Source: Caulobacter vibrioides (GTDB lineage Bacteria > Pseudomonadota > Alphaproteobacteria > Caulobacterales > Caulobacteraceae). From it: a stretch of DNA of 64,000 nt. Shown piece after piece: positions 33,307-41,851 of this stretch. Numbering within the stretch: position 1 is the stretch's first letter; every line of letters starts with the position of its first letter. Made by a program: the position numbers and the translations under genes. Under the pieces are notes generated by a model. That model made no database searches. It was given only the letters and a program-made list of their open reading frames with translations, and was not told the origin of the DNA. The DNA lies in assembly GCA_001449105.1 (NCBI GenBank), contig LNIY01000150.1, positions 49,336-113,335 of the forward strand. The letters run 5' to 3'.

Positions 33307-34083
33307 CTAGTCCGTGTAGCCCGGGGACTCGCGGTCCAGTCGGCGCAGGCAACCGGGCCAGGCCAGGCCGGCGATCATGCCCAGACCCATGCCGGTCTGG
33401 CTGCGAACCTCGGCCTGGGCTGCCTCCGGAGCGAGCAGCACGTGATCGCGCCCTGCGCTGAGGGCCATCACCTGCTGGGCGCAGGCGCGCTCCAGGAAGA
33501 ACATCCCCAGCCAGCATTCGGCGGCCGTGCGGCCGGTGGCCAGGGTGCCGTGGTTGCGCAGCAGCATCAGCCGCTTGTCGGCGAGGTCGGCCACCAGCCG
33601 CTCGCGCTCGTCGAGGTTCAGGGCGATGCCCTCGTAGTCGTGATAGGCCAGCTGCGGCGTGACGATCAGCGCCTGCTGGCTCAGCGGCAGCAGGCCCTCG
33701 GCATGGGCCGCCACCGCCACGCCCTGGTCGGTGTGCAGGTGCATCACGAACTGGGCGTCCTCGCGCGCGGCGTGGATGGCCGAGTGGATCGTAAAGCCCG
33801 CCGGATTGATGAAGTACGGCGTCTTGTCGATGACGTTGCCGTCCAGGTCGATCTTCACCAGGCACGAGGCGGTCATTTCGCCGAAGAACATGCCGTAGGG
33901 ATTGATCAGGAAGTGGTGCTCGGGCCCCGGGATGCGGGCCGAGATGTGGGTGAAGATCATGTCGTCCCAGCCGTGCAGGGCGACCAGGCGATAGAGGGCC
34001 GCCAGGTCGACGCGGGCCTGCCATTCGGCCTCGCTGACCTGATCCTTGATCGATGCGGCGATCGCGCCGGTTCCGTCGGCCAT
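33307..34083 (-). CDS. Class II aldolase/adducin-family protein
   Basis: 258 residues. DLAALYRLVALHGWDDMIFTHISARIPG opens the fold; VMHLHTDQGVAVAAHAEG carries two of the metal-binding histidines and LLRNHGTLATGRTAAECW the third. The glycine-rich HFLINPYGMFFGEMTASCLV and KIDLDGN segments are typical of the longer adducin-like branch, which lacks an established substrate. Fuculose- or ribulose-phosphate aldolases are the classical relatives. Predicted cytoplasmic. It is a single gene ending before the RND operator region, with its own upstream sequence facing the DUF969 operon. Confidence 0.88.
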   Translation of the reverse strand: MADGTGAIAASIKDQVSEAEWQARVDLAALYRLVALHGWDDMIFTHISARIPGPEHHFLINPYGMFFGEMTASCLVKIDLDGNVIDKTPYFINPAGFTIHSAIHAAREDAQFVMHLHTDQGVAVAAHAEGLLPLSQQALIVTPQLAYHDYEGIALNLDERERLVADLADKRLMLLRNHGTLATGRTAAECWLGMFFLERACAQQVMALSAGRDHVLLAPEAAQAEVRSQTGMGLGMIAGLAWPGCLRRLDRESPGYTD

Positions 34084-34234
34084 GACGCTTGCTCCCGTAA
34101 GTTATCGTTGTTGAGTTGAGCGTCGCGCCGACTGGCGCCGCCGTCAAGCGACCGTCGTTAGACGGGAACGTACTTGCCAGCGCCCTTCCCCCGTTGGACC
34201 GTCACCGCAGATTCGAAGACGGGGGATTGGCCGC

Positions 34235-34918
34235 ATGTTGCCCTTGATCGGCGTGGGCGTGATCGTCCTGGGCTTCGCCCTGCGGTTCAATCCGCTGCTG
34301 GTGGTGGTCTGCGCCGCCATGGCCTCGGGCCTGGCCGCCGGCCTCGGCCCGCTGGAGGTGCTGGCCGCCTTCGGCAAGGCCTTCAACCAGAACCGCTATG
34401 TCAGCATCGTCTGGGTGGTCCTGCCGGCCATCGGCGTGCTCGAGCGATCGGGCCTGCAGGAGCGCGCCCGCACGGCGATCCGGGCCATGACGGCCGCCAC
34501 CGCCGGGCGGATCCTGGTGGTCTACCTGCTGGCCCGCCAGCTGACCGCTGCCCTGGGCCTGATCTCGATCGCCGGCCACGCCCAGACCGTCCGCCCCCTC
34601 GTCGCCCCGATGGCCGAGGCCGCCGCAGAAGGCCAGACGCCGCTCGACGATGCGACCCGAGACGAGGTCAAGGCGATGAGCGCGGCCACCGACAATGTCG
34701 GCGTCTTCTTCGGCGAGGACATCTTCATGGCCATCGGCTCGATCCTGCTGATCGTCGGCTTCCTCGACCAGAACGGCCTGATCGTCGAGCCCTTGCACCT
34801 GTCGGTCTGGGCCATTCCCACGGCGATCGCCGCCTTCCTCGTGCATGGCGCGCGGCTGCTGCTGTTCGATCGCAAGCTCTCGAAGCGGGGCGCGCCCAAG
34901 CCCGAGGTGACGGCATGA
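34235..34918 (+). CDS. DUF969 membrane protein (putative 5-oxoproline transporter subunit)
   Basis: 227 residues, about six to seven hydrophobic helices. LIGVGVIVLGFALRFNPLLVVV at the start and a conserved NRYVSIVWVVLPAIGVLERSGLQERA segment match DUF969, with DNVGVFFGEDIFMAIGSILLI towards the end. DUF969 and DUF979 are always paired and are annotated by association as subunits of a 5-oxoproline (pyroglutamate) transporter. It is coupled to the DUF979 gene by an ATGA overlap. Transport of 5-oxoproline is predicted from gene neighbourhoods, not demonstrated here. Confidence 0.88.
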   Translation: MLPLIGVGVIVLGFALRFNPLLVVVCAAMASGLAAGLGPLEVLAAFGKAFNQNRYVSIVWVVLPAIGVLERSGLQERARTAIRAMTAATAGRILVVYLLARQLTAALGLISIAGHAQTVRPLVAPMAEAAAEGQTPLDDATRDEVKAMSAATDNVGVFFGEDIFMAIGSILLIVGFLDQNGLIVEPLHLSVWAIPTAIAAFLVHGARLLLFDRKLSKRGAPKPEVTA

Positions 34919-35868
34919 TCGGCCTGCCGCTCGTATACCTGCTGGCCGGGTTCATGTTCGCGGCCTTCGCCGTGATGAGCGCGGGCGACAGGAACAATCC
35001 CAAGCGCTGGGGCAACGCCGCCTTCTGGGGCCTGTTCGCGATCAGCTTCCTGTTCGGCGACCGCCTGGGCGACCTCGGCAACGGCTTCCTCGTCGTCGCC
35101 CTGGCGCTGCTGGCCGGCACGGGCCGCCTCGGCGTCGGCCAGCCGGCGACCACCACCGGCGAGGAGCGCGTAGAGCTGGCCCAGCGCTTCGGCCTCAAGC
35201 TCTTCCTGCCCGCCCTGCTGATCCCGGTGATCGTCCTGGTCGGAACCTTCGCCTTTAAGGCCCTGACCTGGGATGGCCGGCACGTCGTCGATCCCAAGCA
35301 GGCGACCCTGGTGTCCCTGGCCGTCGCCGCCGTCGTCGCCGCGATCCTGGCCCAGCGCCTGTTCAAGCAGCCGGCCGGCGCGCCGCTGCAGGAGGGCCGG
35401 CGGCTGATAGACTTGGTCGGCTGGGCCGCCATGCTGCCGCAGATGCTGGCCGCCCTGGGCGCGGTCTTCGCCTTGGCGGGCGTGGGCCAGACCATCGGCG
35501 ACATCACCCTGGCGATCACCCCGGTCGACAGCCGCCTGGCCGTCGTCGTCGCCTATTGCCTGGGGATGGCGATCTTCACGGTGATGATGGGCAACGCCTT
35601 CGCCGCCTTCCCGGTGATGACCGCCGGCATCGGCCTGCCGCTGGTGATCGGCCGCTTCGGCGGCGACCCGGCCGTGGTCTGCGCCATCGGCATGCTGTCG
35701 GGTTTCTGCGGCACCCTGCTGACCCCGCTGGCCGCCAACTTCAACCTCGTCCCCGCCGCCCTGCTGCAGCTGAAGAACCGTTACGCCGTCATCCAGGCCC
35801 AGGCGCCGACGGCGGTGCTAATGCTGCTGATCAACATGGTCCTGATGTATGTCCTCGCCTTCCGCTGA
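34915..35868 (+). CDS. DUF979 membrane protein (partner of the DUF969 protein)
   Basis: 317 residues, eight or nine hydrophobic helices. MIGLPLVYLLAGFMFAAFAVMSAGDRNNPKRWGNA and, in the last third, GNAFAAFPVMTAGIGLPLVI and GFCGTLLTPLAANFNLVPAALLQL are hallmarks of DUF979. It starts inside the DUF969 stop and its last 20 bases overlap the DUF2891 gene, so the three proteins are tightly coupled. It is expected to form the second half of the same transporter. No substrate-binding protein or peptidase gene of the usual neighbourhood (pcp) is seen in the window. Confidence 0.88.
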   Translation: MIGLPLVYLLAGFMFAAFAVMSAGDRNNPKRWGNAAFWGLFAISFLFGDRLGDLGNGFLVVALALLAGTGRLGVGQPATTTGEERVELAQRFGLKLFLPALLIPVIVLVGTFAFKALTWDGRHVVDPKQATLVSLAVAAVVAAILAQRLFKQPAGAPLQEGRRLIDLVGWAAMLPQMLAALGAVFALAGVGQTIGDITLAITPVDSRLAVVVAYCLGMAIFTVMMGNAFAAFPVMTAGIGLPLVIGRFGGDPAVVCAIGMLSGFCGTLLTPLAANFNLVPAALLQLKNRYAVIQAQAPTAVLMLLINMVLMYVLAFR

Positions 35869-36838
35869 GACCGCCGCCCGTTTCGCCCGGGCCGCCCTGG
35901 GCCACGTCGCCCGCGAGTACCCCAACAAGCTCGACCACGTGATGGCCGGCGACGCCGACGCGCGAGGGCCCCGCGCCCTGCACCCGATCTTCTTCGGCAG
36001 CTTCGACTGGCACTCGTGCGTTCACGGCTACTGGACCCTGGCCACCCTGCTGCGCCTGCATCCCCAGATCACCGAGGCCGCCGAGATCCGCGCCCTGTTC
36101 GACGACGCCTTCACGGCCGAAAAGGTCGCCGCCGAGGTCGCCTATCTGGCCCGCCCCGAAAGCCGCGGCTTCGAGCGGCCCTACGGCTGGGCCTGGCTCT
36201 TGAAGCTGCAAGCCGAGCTCCTCGCCCACGACGCCCCCTGGGCTACGACCCTGCAGCCCCTGGCCGACGTCTTTGTCGCCCGCTACCGCGCCTTCCTGCC
36301 GATCGCCGACTATCCGATCCGCGCCGGCGTGCACTCCAACACCGCCTTCGCCCTGGCCCTGGCCGCCGACTACGCCGACGCCAGCAAGGACACCGGGTTC
36401 CGCGCCCTGCTCGCGGCCAAGGCCGCCGCCTGGTACGGCGACGACCGCGCCTGCCAGGCCTGGGAGCCGTCGGGCGACGACTTCCTGTCCTCGGCCCTGG
36501 TCGAGGCCCTGGCCATGCGCCGGCTCCTGCCCGACACCTTCGCGACCTGGTTCGCCGCCTTCCTGCCGGAGCTCGCCGACCGCAAGCCCGCCACCCTGTT
36601 CACGCCGCCCAGCGTCAGCGACCGCACCGACGGCAAGATCGCCCACCTCGACGGCCTGTCCCTCTCTCGCGCCTGGTGCTGGCGCGCTGTGGCCAAGGAC
36701 GCGCCTCCCGCCGTGGCGGCTGTGGCGCTGGAAGCGGCCGACCTGCACCTGGCCACCGCCCTGCCCCACGTCACCGGCGACTACATGGGCGAGCACTGGC
36801 TGGCGAGCTTCGCCCTGCTGGCGATGCTGGAGGGCTGA
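35849..36838 (+). CDS. DUF2891 protein
   Basis: A 329-residue soluble, all-helical protein, probably an alpha/alpha toroid, with HPIFFGSFDWHSCVHGYWTL near residue 45, GYGWAW-like PYGWAWLLKLQAEL, HSNTAFALALAADYA and GEHWLASFALLAM at the end, the conserved elements of DUF2891. Its invariant His, Asp and Glu residues suggest an enzyme. Association with DUF969/DUF979 is recurrent, so it probably processes the transported compound; the reaction is unknown. Its start lies 20 bases inside the upstream gene, in another frame. Confidence 0.85.
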   Translation: MSSPSAETAARFARAALGHVAREYPNKLDHVMAGDADARGPRALHPIFFGSFDWHSCVHGYWTLATLLRLHPQITEAAEIRALFDDAFTAEKVAAEVAYLARPESRGFERPYGWAWLLKLQAELLAHDAPWATTLQPLADVFVARYRAFLPIADYPIRAGVHSNTAFALALAADYADASKDTGFRALLAAKAAAWYGDDRACQAWEPSGDDFLSSALVEALAMRRLLPDTFATWFAAFLPELADRKPATLFTPPSVSDRTDGKIAHLDGLSLSRAWCWRAVAKDAPPAVAAVALEAADLHLATALPHVTGDYMGEHWLASFALLAMLEG

Positions 36839-36844
36839 GCAAGA

Positions 36845-36974
36845 TGCTCCCCCTGAAGGGGGAGCTGTCGCGGAGCGACTGAGGGGGAAGTGGCTGCTGA
36901 CAGCCTGAGGTCAGCGGCGGCTGAAAACGTCCCCCCTCCGGCCCTCCGGGCCACCTCCCCCAGAGGGGGAGGAT
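36845..36974. repeat. Compound CCCCCT/AGGGGG palindromic repeat, copy 2
   Basis: Carries GCTCCCCCTGAAGGGGGAGC, GTCGCGGAGCGACTGAGG, then CCCCTCCGGCCCTCCGGGCC and CCTCCCCCAGAGGGGGAGG: the same modules as copies 1, 3 and 4, in inverted order to copy 1. A short TGACAGCCTGAGGTCAGCGG insert lies between. It fills the gap between the DUF2891 gene and ligA. Confidence 0.75.
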
Positions 36975-37016
36975 CATCTAAGTTGCCCCGCCGCCCGCAA
37001 CCGGATTCGCCTGCCC

Positions 37017-39365
37017 GTGTCTCAGCTCCCCGTCGCCGACCTCACCGAAGCCCAAGCCGTCGAGGAGCTCGAACACCTCGCCGATGCGATGGCCGGCCAC
37101 GACCTGCGCTACTATCAGGACGACGCTCCTTCGATCAGCGACGCCGAGTACGACGAGCTCAAGCGCCGCAACGCCGACATCGAGGCGCGTTTCCCGCACC
37201 TGGTCCGCGAGAACTCGCCGTCGCTGAAGGTCGGGGCCGCGCGCTCGGCGCAGTTCTCGCCGGTCGAGCACGGCGTGCCGATGCTCAGCCTCGACAACGC
37301 CTTCTCCAACGACGAGGCGAGCGAGTTCGACGCCCGCATCCGCCGCTTCCTGCGCATCGGCGCCGACGAGCCGGTGTTCTACACAGCCGAGCCCAAGATC
37401 GACGGCCTGTCGGCCTCGATCCGCTACGAGAAGGGCGTGCTGGTGCAGGGCGCCACGCGCGGCGACGGCCGCGTGGGCGAGGACGTCACCGCCAACCTCA
37501 AGACCATCGCCGACATCCCCCACCGCCTGAAGGGCTCGGGCTGGCCCGACGTGATCGAGATCCGCGGCGAGGTCTATGTGGAGCTGGAGGCTTTCGCGGC
37601 CTTCAACCGTGCCGCCGAGGAGGCGGGGTCCCGCACCTACGCCAACCCGCGCAACTTCGCCGCCGGCTCGCTGCGCCAGATCGACCCGAAGATCAGCGCC
37701 ACGCGCCCCTTGCGCTTCTTCGGCTATGCCTGGGGCCTGGCCTCGGAGCCCTTCGCCGCCGGCCAGTGGGAAGCGCTGGAAAAGCTGGAGGAATGGGGCT
37801 TCGTCACCACCGCCCCGCCGGCCCAGAAGGTCGAGGGCGCGCAGGGCCTGCTCGACGTCTACGCCCATTTCGAGACCCTGCGCCCGCAGCTGCCCTTCGA
37901 CATCGACGGCGTCGTCTACAAGGTCGACGACCTGGAACGGCAGCGCCGCCTGGGCTTCGTCTCGCGCTCGCCCCGCTGGGCCATCGCCCGCAAGTTCCCC
38001 GCCCAGCGCGCCAGGACGATCCTGGAAGCCATCGACATCCAGGTCGGCCGCACCGGCGCCCACACCCCGGTCGCGCGGCTGAAGCCCGTCACCGTCGGCG
38101 GCGTCTCGGTGACCAACGCCACCCTGCACAACGCCGACGAGATCGCCCGCCTCGACGTCCGCATCGGCGACACCGTCGTCCTGCAACGCGCCGGCGACGT
38201 GATCCCGCAGATCGTCGAGGTCGACGTCTCCGCCCGTCCGGAAGGCGCGCTCCCTTACGACTTCCCGCACGTCTGCGAATGCCCGCTGAAGACGGCCCTG
38301 ACCCAGGAGATCAACGCCAACGGCGTAGAGTCCGTCGTCCGCCGCTGCACCGGCGAATTCGCCTGCCCGTTCCAGCGCGTCGAGCACCTGCGCCACTTCG
38401 TCTCCCGGCGCGCCTTCGACATCGAGGGCCTGGGTGAAAAGCAGCTCCAAGCCTTCTTCGACGAGGGCTGGATCAACGAGCCGGCCGACATCTTCCGCCT
38501 GGCCAAGGACGAGGAAAAGCTGGCCGCCCTGCGCGAACGCGACGGCTACGGCGAGACCTCGGTCAAGAACCTGGTCGCCGGCATCGACGCCCGCCGCACC
38601 ATCGGCCTGGATCGGATGATCTACGGCCTGGGCGCCCGCGACATCGGCGAGACCACCTCGACCGTGCTGGCCCGCCACTTCGACACCTTCGCTGACCTGC
38701 AGGCCGCCTCCGAGGCCGCCGCCAAGGGCCTGCCGGGCGCGACCTATCTGGAGCTGTCGACCGCCGCCGGCGTCGGCCCCAAGGCGCTGGACCTGCTGGT
38801 CGAGGCCGGCCGCGCCGGCGTGCCCGCCGATCCCTGGCCGCAATCGGACGACCTGGAGCTGAAGATCGGCCAGGTGGTCCCCAAGCTGACCAAACCGGCC
38901 CGCGCGGCCCTGGCCCAGCGCTACGGAACCTGGGAAGCCTTCGCCGAGGGTCTCGCCGAGGCCGCCAAGGGCGCGCCGGGCGAGGACTACCTGCACCTGG
39001 CCGCCGTCGATGGCGTCGGCCCCGTCGCCGCCCAGTCCCTGGCCCGCTTCTTCGCCGAAGAGCACAATCGCCAGAAGGTCGAGAACCTGCTGGGAGAGCT
39101 CGACGTCCAGGCCGTGGCCAAGCCCAAGACCGACACCGCCGTGGCCGGCAAGACCGTGGTCTTCACCGGCTCACTGGAGAAGATGACCCGCGACGAGGCC
39201 AAGGCCCAGGCCGAGGCGCTGGGCGCCAAGGTCGCCTCGTCGGTGTCCAAGAAGACCCACCTGGTGGTGGCCGGCCCTGGCGCGGGTTCGAAGCTGAAGA
39301 CCGCCCAGGACCTCGGCATCCAGGTGATGACCGAGGACGAGTGGCTGGCCCTGGTCGCCGGCTGA
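37017..39365 (+). CDS. ligA: NAD-dependent DNA ligase LigA
   Basis: 782 residues. Order: N-terminal Ia domain (YYQDDAPSISDAEYDEL), adenylation domain with AEPKIDGLS (catalytic Lys127) and VGRTGAHTPVARLKPV, OB fold, a four-Cys zinc segment (VCECPLK...RRCTGEFACPFQ), helix-hairpin-helix region and a C-terminal BRCT domain (39130-39360). It seals nicks in replication and repair. It is longer than E. coli LigA (671), through insertions in the OB and HhH regions, common in alphaproteobacteria. Start: GTG 37017, chosen from its in-frame homology; the ribosome site is weak. Its stop overlaps the following gene's start (TGATG). Confidence 0.97.
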   Translation: MSQLPVADLTEAQAVEELEHLADAMAGHDLRYYQDDAPSISDAEYDELKRRNADIEARFPHLVRENSPSLKVGAARSAQFSPVEHGVPMLSLDNAFSNDEASEFDARIRRFLRIGADEPVFYTAEPKIDGLSASIRYEKGVLVQGATRGDGRVGEDVTANLKTIADIPHRLKGSGWPDVIEIRGEVYVELEAFAAFNRAAEEAGSRTYANPRNFAAGSLRQIDPKISATRPLRFFGYAWGLASEPFAAGQWEALEKLEEWGFVTTAPPAQKVEGAQGLLDVYAHFETLRPQLPFDIDGVVYKVDDLERQRRLGFVSRSPRWAIARKFPAQRARTILEAIDIQVGRTGAHTPVARLKPVTVGGVSVTNATLHNADEIARLDVRIGDTVVLQRAGDVIPQIVEVDVSARPEGALPYDFPHVCECPLKTALTQEINANGVESVVRRCTGEFACPFQRVEHLRHFVSRRAFDIEGLGEKQLQAFFDEGWINEPADIFRLAKDEEKLAALRERDGYGETSVKNLVAGIDARRTIGLDRMIYGLGARDIGETTSTVLARHFDTFADLQAASEAAAKGLPGATYLELSTAAGVGPKALDLLVEAGRAGVPADPWPQSDDLELKIGQVVPKLTKPARAALAQRYGTWEAFAEGLAEAAKGAPGEDYLHLAAVDGVGPVAAQSLARFFAEEHNRQKVENLLGELDVQAVAKPKTDTAVAGKTVVFTGSLEKMTRDEAKAQAEALGAKVASSVSKKTHLVVAGPGAGSKLKTAQDLGIQVMTEDEWLALVAG

Positions 39366-40231
39366 TGAAGGTCGTCGCCATCGATTTCGAGACCGCCAAC
39401 GAAACCCGGTCGAGCCCGTGCTCGATCGGCCTGGCCTGGATCGAGGACGGCGCGGTCGCGCGCGTCGACCACCACTACATCCGGCCGTGGGACATGCGGT
39501 TCGCGCCGTTCAACATCGCCTTCCACGGCATCGGCCCGAACCACGTGCGCGACGCCGACGAGTTTCCCGCCGTGCTCGACCGCCTGCGCGACGACCTGGA
39601 CGGCGCGCTGGTGCTGGCCCATAACGCCGCCTTCGACATCAGCGTCATCCGCCGCACCTGCGAGCACTATGGCCTGACGCCGCCCGGTTTCGACTACATG
39701 TGCACCGTGCAGGTGGCCCGCAGCGTCTGGCCCAGCCTGCCGTCGCACAAGCTGAACGTCGTCGGGCGCCATCTCGGCGTGGACTTCAAGCACCACGACG
39801 CGGCCGGCGACGCCTATGCCTGCGGGAAGGTGGCCCTGGCCGCCGCGATCGAGACCGGCGCGGATCGCATCCACGACCTGCCCGGCCGCATCGGGCTGAC
39901 GCTGGGACGGCTGAGCGAAGGCGCCTACGCCCCGTCGCAGAGCCGCCACCTGCCCCGAAAGGCCGCGCCGCCGCCACGCCCCGTGCTTCCGCCCGGCGCC
40001 GAGCGCCGGCTGGCGGGCCGCACCGTGGTCTTCACCGGCCAGCTCGACACCATGAGCCGCCCCGACGCCCAGGACCTCGCGGCGGCCATGGGCGCGCGGG
40101 TCGTGCTGTCGGTGACCAAGACCACCGACCTCGTCGTCGCCGGTCCCGGCGCAGGCGCCAAGCTGCGCACGGCTCGCGAGCGCGGGTTGCAGATCATGGA
40201 TGAAGAGGCCTGGCTGGCGCTGGTGGGGTGA
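39365..40231 (+). CDS. DEDDh 3'-5' exonuclease fused to a BRCT domain
   Basis: 288 residues. The N-terminal half is a DnaQ-like exonuclease: VAIDFETAN (Asp7, Glu9), HNAAFDISV (Asp) and HHDAAGDAYAC with the His and last Asp. The C-terminal 75 residues form a BRCT domain that, by hand alignment, is identical to the LigA BRCT at about 43 of 71 positions. The gene starts on the ligA stop codon (TGATG), so it is translated with ligA. The arrangement points to a repair or Okazaki-type processing nuclease that works with the ligase. The BRCT may be a duplication of the LigA one. Confidence 0.88.
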   Translation: MKVVAIDFETANETRSSPCSIGLAWIEDGAVARVDHHYIRPWDMRFAPFNIAFHGIGPNHVRDADEFPAVLDRLRDDLDGALVLAHNAAFDISVIRRTCEHYGLTPPGFDYMCTVQVARSVWPSLPSHKLNVVGRHLGVDFKHHDAAGDAYACGKVALAAAIETGADRIHDLPGRIGLTLGRLSEGAYAPSQSRHLPRKAAPPPRPVLPPGAERRLAGRTVVFTGQLDTMSRPDAQDLAAAMGARVVLSVTKTTDLVVAGPGAGAKLRTARERGLQIMDEEAWLALVG

Positions 40232-40239
40232 CTTCAAGA

Positions 40240-40370
40240 CCCTCCCCCTGAAGGGGGAGGTGGCCGGGAGGGCCGGAGGGGGAAGAAGCCAACCGCCCTT
40301 CCCACTCAGACTTCTACAGACACATCCCCCTCCGTCGCCTTCGGCGACACCTCCCCCTTCGGGGAGAGGG
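40240..40370. repeat. Compound CCCCCT/AGGGGG palindromic repeat, copy 3
   Basis: CCTCCCCCTGAAGGGGGAGG, TGGCCGGGAGGGCCGGAGGG, then a spacer and CCCTCCGTCGCCTTCGGCGA with CTCCCCCTTCGGGGAGAG. Situated between the convergent exonuclease and alpha/beta-hydrolase genes, whose stop codon touches it. Confidence 0.75.
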
Positions 40371-41453
40371 TTATTGAGCCAAAAACGCCGCCAGCCGGTT
40401 CTTCCACAGCACCGCCCAGGTGTGGCTGCCATGCCCCTTGGTCTTCTCGCTGGCCGGCAGCAGCACGAACTGGCCGCGCTTGAGCCGCTTCACCTCGCGC
40501 TCGGCGACGCCCAGCTCCGGCGGGTTGATGAAGTCGTCGGCCGAGTTGATCCAGAGGACCGGAACCTGGATCTTCTCCAGCCCCGCCGACGGGTCGTAGG
40601 TGCGCGAGGCGTCCACCTGGTAGAGCAGGTCGTTGGCGTCGAGGCCCGCGATCCGGCGGTTGAAGTCGGCCTCCAGGGCCTTGTCGGTCGCCTCGCGGGT
40701 CGGCAGGGCCAGCTGCATCGGCAGGGCCGAGGCGCCGGCGATGATCAGGAAGTCGGTCGCCGTGCGCAGGCCCTGCTTCGGTTGGTCCGTGTAGTCGCCG
40801 CCGTTCCAGGCCGGGTCGGCCTTGATGGCGTCCATGGTCATCTTGCGCCACATGCGGTTGCGGCCAGCGATCGCCACGGGCTGGCAGGCGAACGGCGCCA
40901 GCTTTTCGGCGAACCCCGGATAGGTCTCGCCCCAGACGAAGGCGTGCATGCAGCCCATCGAGGTGCCCATCAGGAGCTGCAAGCGATCGACCTTCAGCCC
41001 CTCGACCAGCAGTTGGTGCTGGGCCCGCACCATGTCGTCGTAGTCATAGTGCGGAAACTTGGCCTTCAGCCCGTCCGAGGGCTTGGAGGATTTCCCGTGG
41101 CCGACGCCGTCGGGCAGGATCACGTACCACTTGGCCGGATCCAGCAGGCCGCCCGGGACCAGCAGTTCGTCGGCGAACTGCGGCGAAAGGAACTGTTTGC
41201 CCGAGCCGCCCGTGCCGTGCAGCACCATCACCGCGTTGGTCACTCGCCCCTGCGCGTCGCGCCTGGGCTCGCCCAGCGTCGTGTAGTGCAGCCGCAGCTC
41301 CGGCAGGGTCTCGCCCGAGGCGAACCTGAAGTCCTTCACGACGAACTCGCCGTCTTTCGGCGCCACGGCCGGGGCGGCCATCGCCGAGGCGGAGGCCAGG
41401 CCGGCGCAGAGGGCCAGGCCGGCGGCGAACGAACGGATCATGTCTTTGCTCAT
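40371..41453 (-). CDS. Secreted alpha/beta hydrolase of the MetX-like (homoserine acetyltransferase) fold
   Basis: 360 residues with a signal peptide (cleavage near AMA-AP). RLHYTTLGEP and VMVLHGTGGSGKQFL open the alpha/beta-hydrolase fold; the nucleophile elbow is GTSMGCMHAFVWGETYP, Asp lies in NSADDFINPPE and His in KGHGSHTW. This is the MetX-like subfamily, but the signal peptide places it in the periplasm, so it is unlikely to be the cytoplasmic homoserine acyltransferase. Substrate unknown. Third gene of an operon with ATGA overlap to the preceding small gene. Confidence 0.85.
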   Translation of the reverse strand: MSKDMIRSFAAGLALCAGLASASAMAAPAVAPKDGEFVVKDFRFASGETLPELRLHYTTLGEPRRDAQGRVTNAVMVLHGTGGSGKQFLSPQFADELLVPGGLLDPAKWYVILPDGVGHGKSSKPSDGLKAKFPHYDYDDMVRAQHQLLVEGLKVDRLQLLMGTSMGCMHAFVWGETYPGFAEKLAPFACQPVAIAGRNRMWRKMTMDAIKADPAWNGGDYTDQPKQGLRTATDFLIIAGASALPMQLALPTREATDKALEADFNRRIAGLDANDLLYQVDASRTYDPSAGLEKIQVPVLWINSADDFINPPELGVAEREVKRLKRGQFVLLPASEKTKGHGSHTWAVLWKNRLAAFLAQ

Positions 41454-41851
41454 ACGCTGAGGGTTTCGAACACCTGACGCAGGCTGGCCTCGCGCGGCCC
41501 CTGCGAGCGGATCATCAGGAACTTGCCCGACCAGACCCCGGGGATGCTCCAGCTTCCCTCGACCTCGGTCCCGTCGTCGCTGACCGTACCGGCATAGAGC
41601 ACATCGTGGTTCCAGCCGCCCGAGCCGTCATAGGTCTTGGTGAAGGTCACCGACGCCCCCGAGCGGCGGCCAAGCAGGGTGGCGAACACCTCGGCCACGC
41701 CGTACTCGTCGTAGGCGACCTCGTGCACCGAGCCGCTGACCCACGCGCCGCTTTCCAGCACCGTGGCGGTGAAGGCCACCGGCGCCGAGGCCTCGGGATA
41801 GGAATAGAGCCCCTGCCAGACGCCCGTCAGGTTGGCGGTCGCGTCGCTCAC
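41450..41851 (-). CDS. Uncharacterised 133-residue beta-rich protein
   Basis: A 133-residue protein without signal peptide. TANLTGVWQGLYSYP at the start and SWSIPGVWSGKFLMIR at the end frame a set of alternating hydrophobic strands, as in a small beta barrel (lipocalin-like or avidin-like). I do not recognise a named family. It overlaps both neighbours by four bases (GTG start at 41851 within the dehydrogenase stop; its own stop within the hydrolase start), so it belongs to a three-gene operon. Function unknown. Confidence 0.75.
   Translation of the reverse strand: MSDATANLTGVWQGLYSYPEASAPVAFTATVLESGAWVSGSVHEVAYDEYGVAEVFATLLGRRSGASVTFTKTYDGSGGWNHDVLYAGTVSDDGTEVEGSWSIPGVWSGKFLMIRSQGPREASLRQVFETLSV

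Noticed and set aside
40371..41453. Homoserine O-acetyltransferase (metX)
   Set aside because: The catalytic pattern fits the fold, but a signal peptide and lack of methionine-pathway neighbours argue for a periplasmic hydrolase.
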